DNA of 64,000 nucleotides. It comes from Flavobacterium aestivum. GTDB taxonomy: Bacteria > Bacteroidota > Bacteroidia > Flavobacteriales > Flavobacteriaceae. The stretch is taken from contig NZ_CP113977.2 in the NCBI RefSeq assembly GCF_026870175.2, forward strand, positions 2,728,001-2,792,000, given 5' to 3'. Below are positions 62,129 through 64,000 of the stretch, in pieces. Below the pieces are notes generated by a model. That model saw only the letters and a list, made by a program, of their open reading frames with translations, made no database searches and was not told the origin of the DNA. The position numbers and the translations under genes are program-made. How positions within the stretch are numbered: the stretch's first letter is position 1; each line of letters starts with the position of its first letter.

Positions 62129-63460
62129 TTATAAAAATTCTCCGTGCTGAGAAATGTCTAATCCTAGTTCTTCTTTTTCTTCGGTTACCCTTAATGGCGT
62201 AATTTTGTTTACAACATAGAATAAAATATACGACATGCTAAAAGCAAATACGGAAACGATTATCAAGGCGGTTAATTGATGAATAAAAAGGTTGGTTTCT
62301 CCAAAAATAAGACCTTGTCCAGCACCTCCTTTGGCAACTAAACCGGGATAAACGGCACCAGATGCAAATACTCCGGTTAAAAGCATTCCTACCATTCCGC
62401 CAACACCATGACAGGCAAATACGTCTAATGCATCGTCTATTTTTCCTTTAGGGAATTTACTCACTATTATGTTGCTTACAATGCTGCTTAGTATTCCTAT
62501 GGTTATGGCGTGTGGAATGCTAACATATCCGGCTGCTGGTGTGATGGCTACCAGTCCTACAACGGCTCCAATACAAGCTCCCATTGCTGAAAGTTTATGT
62601 CCCATAATTTTATCAAGAAACACCCAAGCCATAGAGGCAGCAGCGGCAGCTACGGTGGTGGTTCCTAATGCTTGTGCGGCAAGACCGTTGGCACCCATTG
62701 CGGATCCTGCATTAAAACCAAACCAGCCAAACCATAATAATCCGGTTCCCAATAATACATAAGTAATACGCGCTGGGTTTGCTTTAGGAACTTTACGTTT
62801 TCCAAGAAACATAGCTCCTGCAAGAGCTGCCCAACCGGCACTCATATGGACTACGGTTCCACCGGCAAAATCCAAGACACCTAAATTGAATAATATTCCT
62901 TTTGGATGCCAGGTCATGTGGGCTAAAGGTGTGTATACAAATAATATAAACAATACCATAAATAGCATATAAGCCCAAAAACGGATTCGTTCTGCAAAAG
63001 CACCTGTAACAATAGCGGGTGTTATAATGGCAAATTTAGCTTGAAACAATGCGAATAGTAAAAATGGAATTGTAGGTGCCAATCCCCATGAAGTTCCCGT
63101 TCCTACACCTTGAAAAAATAAATTCGGGAGCGGATTTCCTATAAAGCCTCCTATAGAAGGACCAAATGATAACCCGAAGCCAATGACAACCCATATTACG
63201 GTTACTATTATCATGGCCATGAAACTTTGTAGCATGGTACTGATGACATTTTTTTTGCCGACCATGCCTCCGTAAAAAAAACCTAATCCGGGAGTCATCA
63301 ACAATACTAATGCCGAAGCAACCAGCATCCAGGCTATGTCGCCAGTATTGAAATTTGAAACTTCAGTAGGGTTTGTTGGGTTGTTGATTAAAAATAAATT
63401 AGAACAATAGGATAGAACCAAAATCGTGATAAGAATCACACTTAAAACTATTTTACGCAT
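62129..63460 (-). CDS. amtB: Ammonium transporter
   Basis: This 443-aa Amt/MEP/Rh-family channel moves ammonium into the cell. It has a cleavable-looking N-terminal hydrophobic segment (about 1-25) and then eleven TM helices starting at IAWMLVASALVLLMTPGLG. The family signature DFAGGTVVHMSAG begins at Asp197. The twin pore histidines are His205 and His351 (CHGVGGMVGMLL). The usual FFYGGMVGKKN, WFGWFGFNAGSA and GAFAERIRFW motifs are all present. Most amtB genes are followed by glnK; none lies downstream here, and an upstream one is not seen in the 391-base spacer. Regulation by nitrogen status is likely but no site was identified. Confidence 0.95.
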   Translation of the reverse strand: MRKIVLSVILITILVLSYCSNLFLINNPTNPTEVSNFNTGDIAWMLVASALVLLMTPGLGFFYGGMVGKKNVISTMLQSFMAMIIVTVIWVVIGFGLSFGPSIGGFIGNPLPNLFFQGVGTGTSWGLAPTIPFLLFALFQAKFAIITPAIVTGAFAERIRFWAYMLFMVLFILFVYTPLAHMTWHPKGILFNLGVLDFAGGTVVHMSAGWAALAGAMFLGKRKVPKANPARITYVLLGTGLLWFGWFGFNAGSAMGANGLAAQALGTTTVAAAAASMAWVFLDKIMGHKLSAMGACIGAVVGLVAITPAAGYVSIPHAITIGILSSIVSNIIVSKFPKGKIDDALDVFACHGVGGMVGMLLTGVFASGAVYPGLVAKGGAGQGLIFGETNLFIHQLTALIIVSVFAFSMSYILFYVVNKITPLRVTEEKEELGLDISQHGEFL

Positions 63461-63851
63461 TGTTTTGTTGTTTTAGAATTCAATGTGAAAATACAAAATG
63501 AATAACTACCCCCGTATTAAAAGAGGGGTTGATTTTTTATTTTTATTATTTTTTCATTTTGACCCCTATAAAATTAATAACAAGCAATTAAAATGTATTG
63601 TAAAATGGCGATAGCTTAATTTGAGTCTTTCTGTTTGGAATAAAAAAAAGGAATATTTTTTTTGATTTAAAGAGATATGGTTTATTTATGAAAGTAAATC
63701 ATTATAAAATTGATTAGTCAAAAAGACATTATTGCTGGATTTTATAAAGTAATAAAGATAGAAAGTAGAATTTTATGTATCTATGTTGTTTTATAAGAGA
63801 TAGATAGAGTTGAGTTTTGAGATGCAATCCAGAACTTAATGATACTGGTTT
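63461..63851. other. Intergenic region upstream of amtB, 391 bp
   Basis: This AT-rich spacer holds three short G/C blocks: ACCCC (63508-63512), AGGGGT (63524-63529) and ACCCCT (63562-63567). They allow two alternative pairings of the middle block, so an RNA switch or terminator is possible but weak. No exact promoter box or gene was found. Confidence 0.45.
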
Positions 63852-64000
63852 TTATAGAACAAATCTAATATCTCCATCAAAATTAGTTGATTGATTCGTA
63901 AAAATATTCAATTGTTTTACAAGTGCATCCAAATCTTCTTTTGTATGGTGTGCGCTAATTACAATTCGGCTTAGTTTTCCTGAAGCTGTTGGGTAAGGGA
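63852..64000 (-). CDS. PLP-dependent aminotransferase / KAPA-synthase-family enzyme, C-terminal end only
   Basis: Only the last 49 codons are inside the window; the gene continues past the right edge. The translated end begins PYPTASGKLSRIVISAHHTK, continues EDLDALVKQLNIF and stops at TAA (63852-63854). The S-R-I-V-I-S-A-H-H-T-x-E-D-L-D pattern is the C-terminal hallmark of the alpha-oxoamine synthase (BioF/Kbl-like) fold type I family. These enzymes join an amino acid with an acyl-CoA using pyridoxal phosphate. The exact substrate cannot be told from the tail. Confidence 0.6.
   Translation of the reverse strand, partial: PYPTASGKLSRIVISAHHTKEDLDALVKQLNIFTNQSTNFDGDIRFVL

Overview
The window looks like chromosomal DNA from a Flavobacterium-type member of the Bacteroidota. 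The evidence is low G+C intergenic DNA, Bacteroidota-style promoters (TTG about 20 bases upstream of TAnnTTTG), little Shine-Dalgarno signal, several giant exported proteins with type IX secretion (T9SS) C-terminal sorting domains, and a Bacteroidota-type T6SS tube protein (TssD). I saw no rRNA, tRNA, insertion sequence, phage or CRISPR array.

Layout. (1) Bases 258-15739 hold a leftward four-gene cluster read in the order 1568-aa exported protein, fibronectin-III protein, SprB-repeat T9SS adhesin, outer-membrane-barrel-like protein. The first three are separated by 1 and 6 bases, and a good promoter lies just upstream. (2) Bases 16483-25747 are mostly housekeeping: an APC-family amino-acid permease, an unknown 501-aa protein without a signal peptide, dihydrolipoyl dehydrogenase, two DoxX-like paralogues, a DUF4349-type lipoprotein, and aminodeoxychorismate synthase component I. 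(3) Bases 25850-49624 carry two divergent giant surface proteins (3673 and 3851 aa) built from long tandem arrays of 79-87-aa Cys-containing modules. (4) Bases 50060-51810 encode a TssD-family tube protein fused to a C-terminal domain with a JAMM-like His-x-His...Ser-x-x-Asp motif. It overlaps by 4 bases a small exported protein, the arrangement expected of an effector-immunity pair. (5) A slipin and a flavin reductase form a small leftward operon (52019-53466). (6) A third giant protein (2628 aa) has YDG/MBG modules and a perfect 14 x 231-bp array (56882-60115). (7) An ammonium transporter follows, and the right edge holds the tail of a PLP-dependent acyltransferase/aminotransferase.

How the parts may work together (inference). 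The giant proteins are exported by Sec and then T9SS, and would form filamentous or adhesive cell-surface layers. Two of them (25850-36871 and 54134-62020) share nearly the same signal peptide and sorting domain around quite different repeat cores. The repeat arrays keep exact unit length with no indels and show mosaic patterns of shared variants, which points to continuing unit duplication and gene conversion. The strongest candidate for an undescribed system is the TssD-JAMM fusion with its overlapping periplasmic partner. Next are the four-gene surface cluster and the three tandem hairpins in the leader of the 3673-aa adhesin gene.

All repeat counts and identities were read by eye. Family names rest on recognised motifs, not on database searches.
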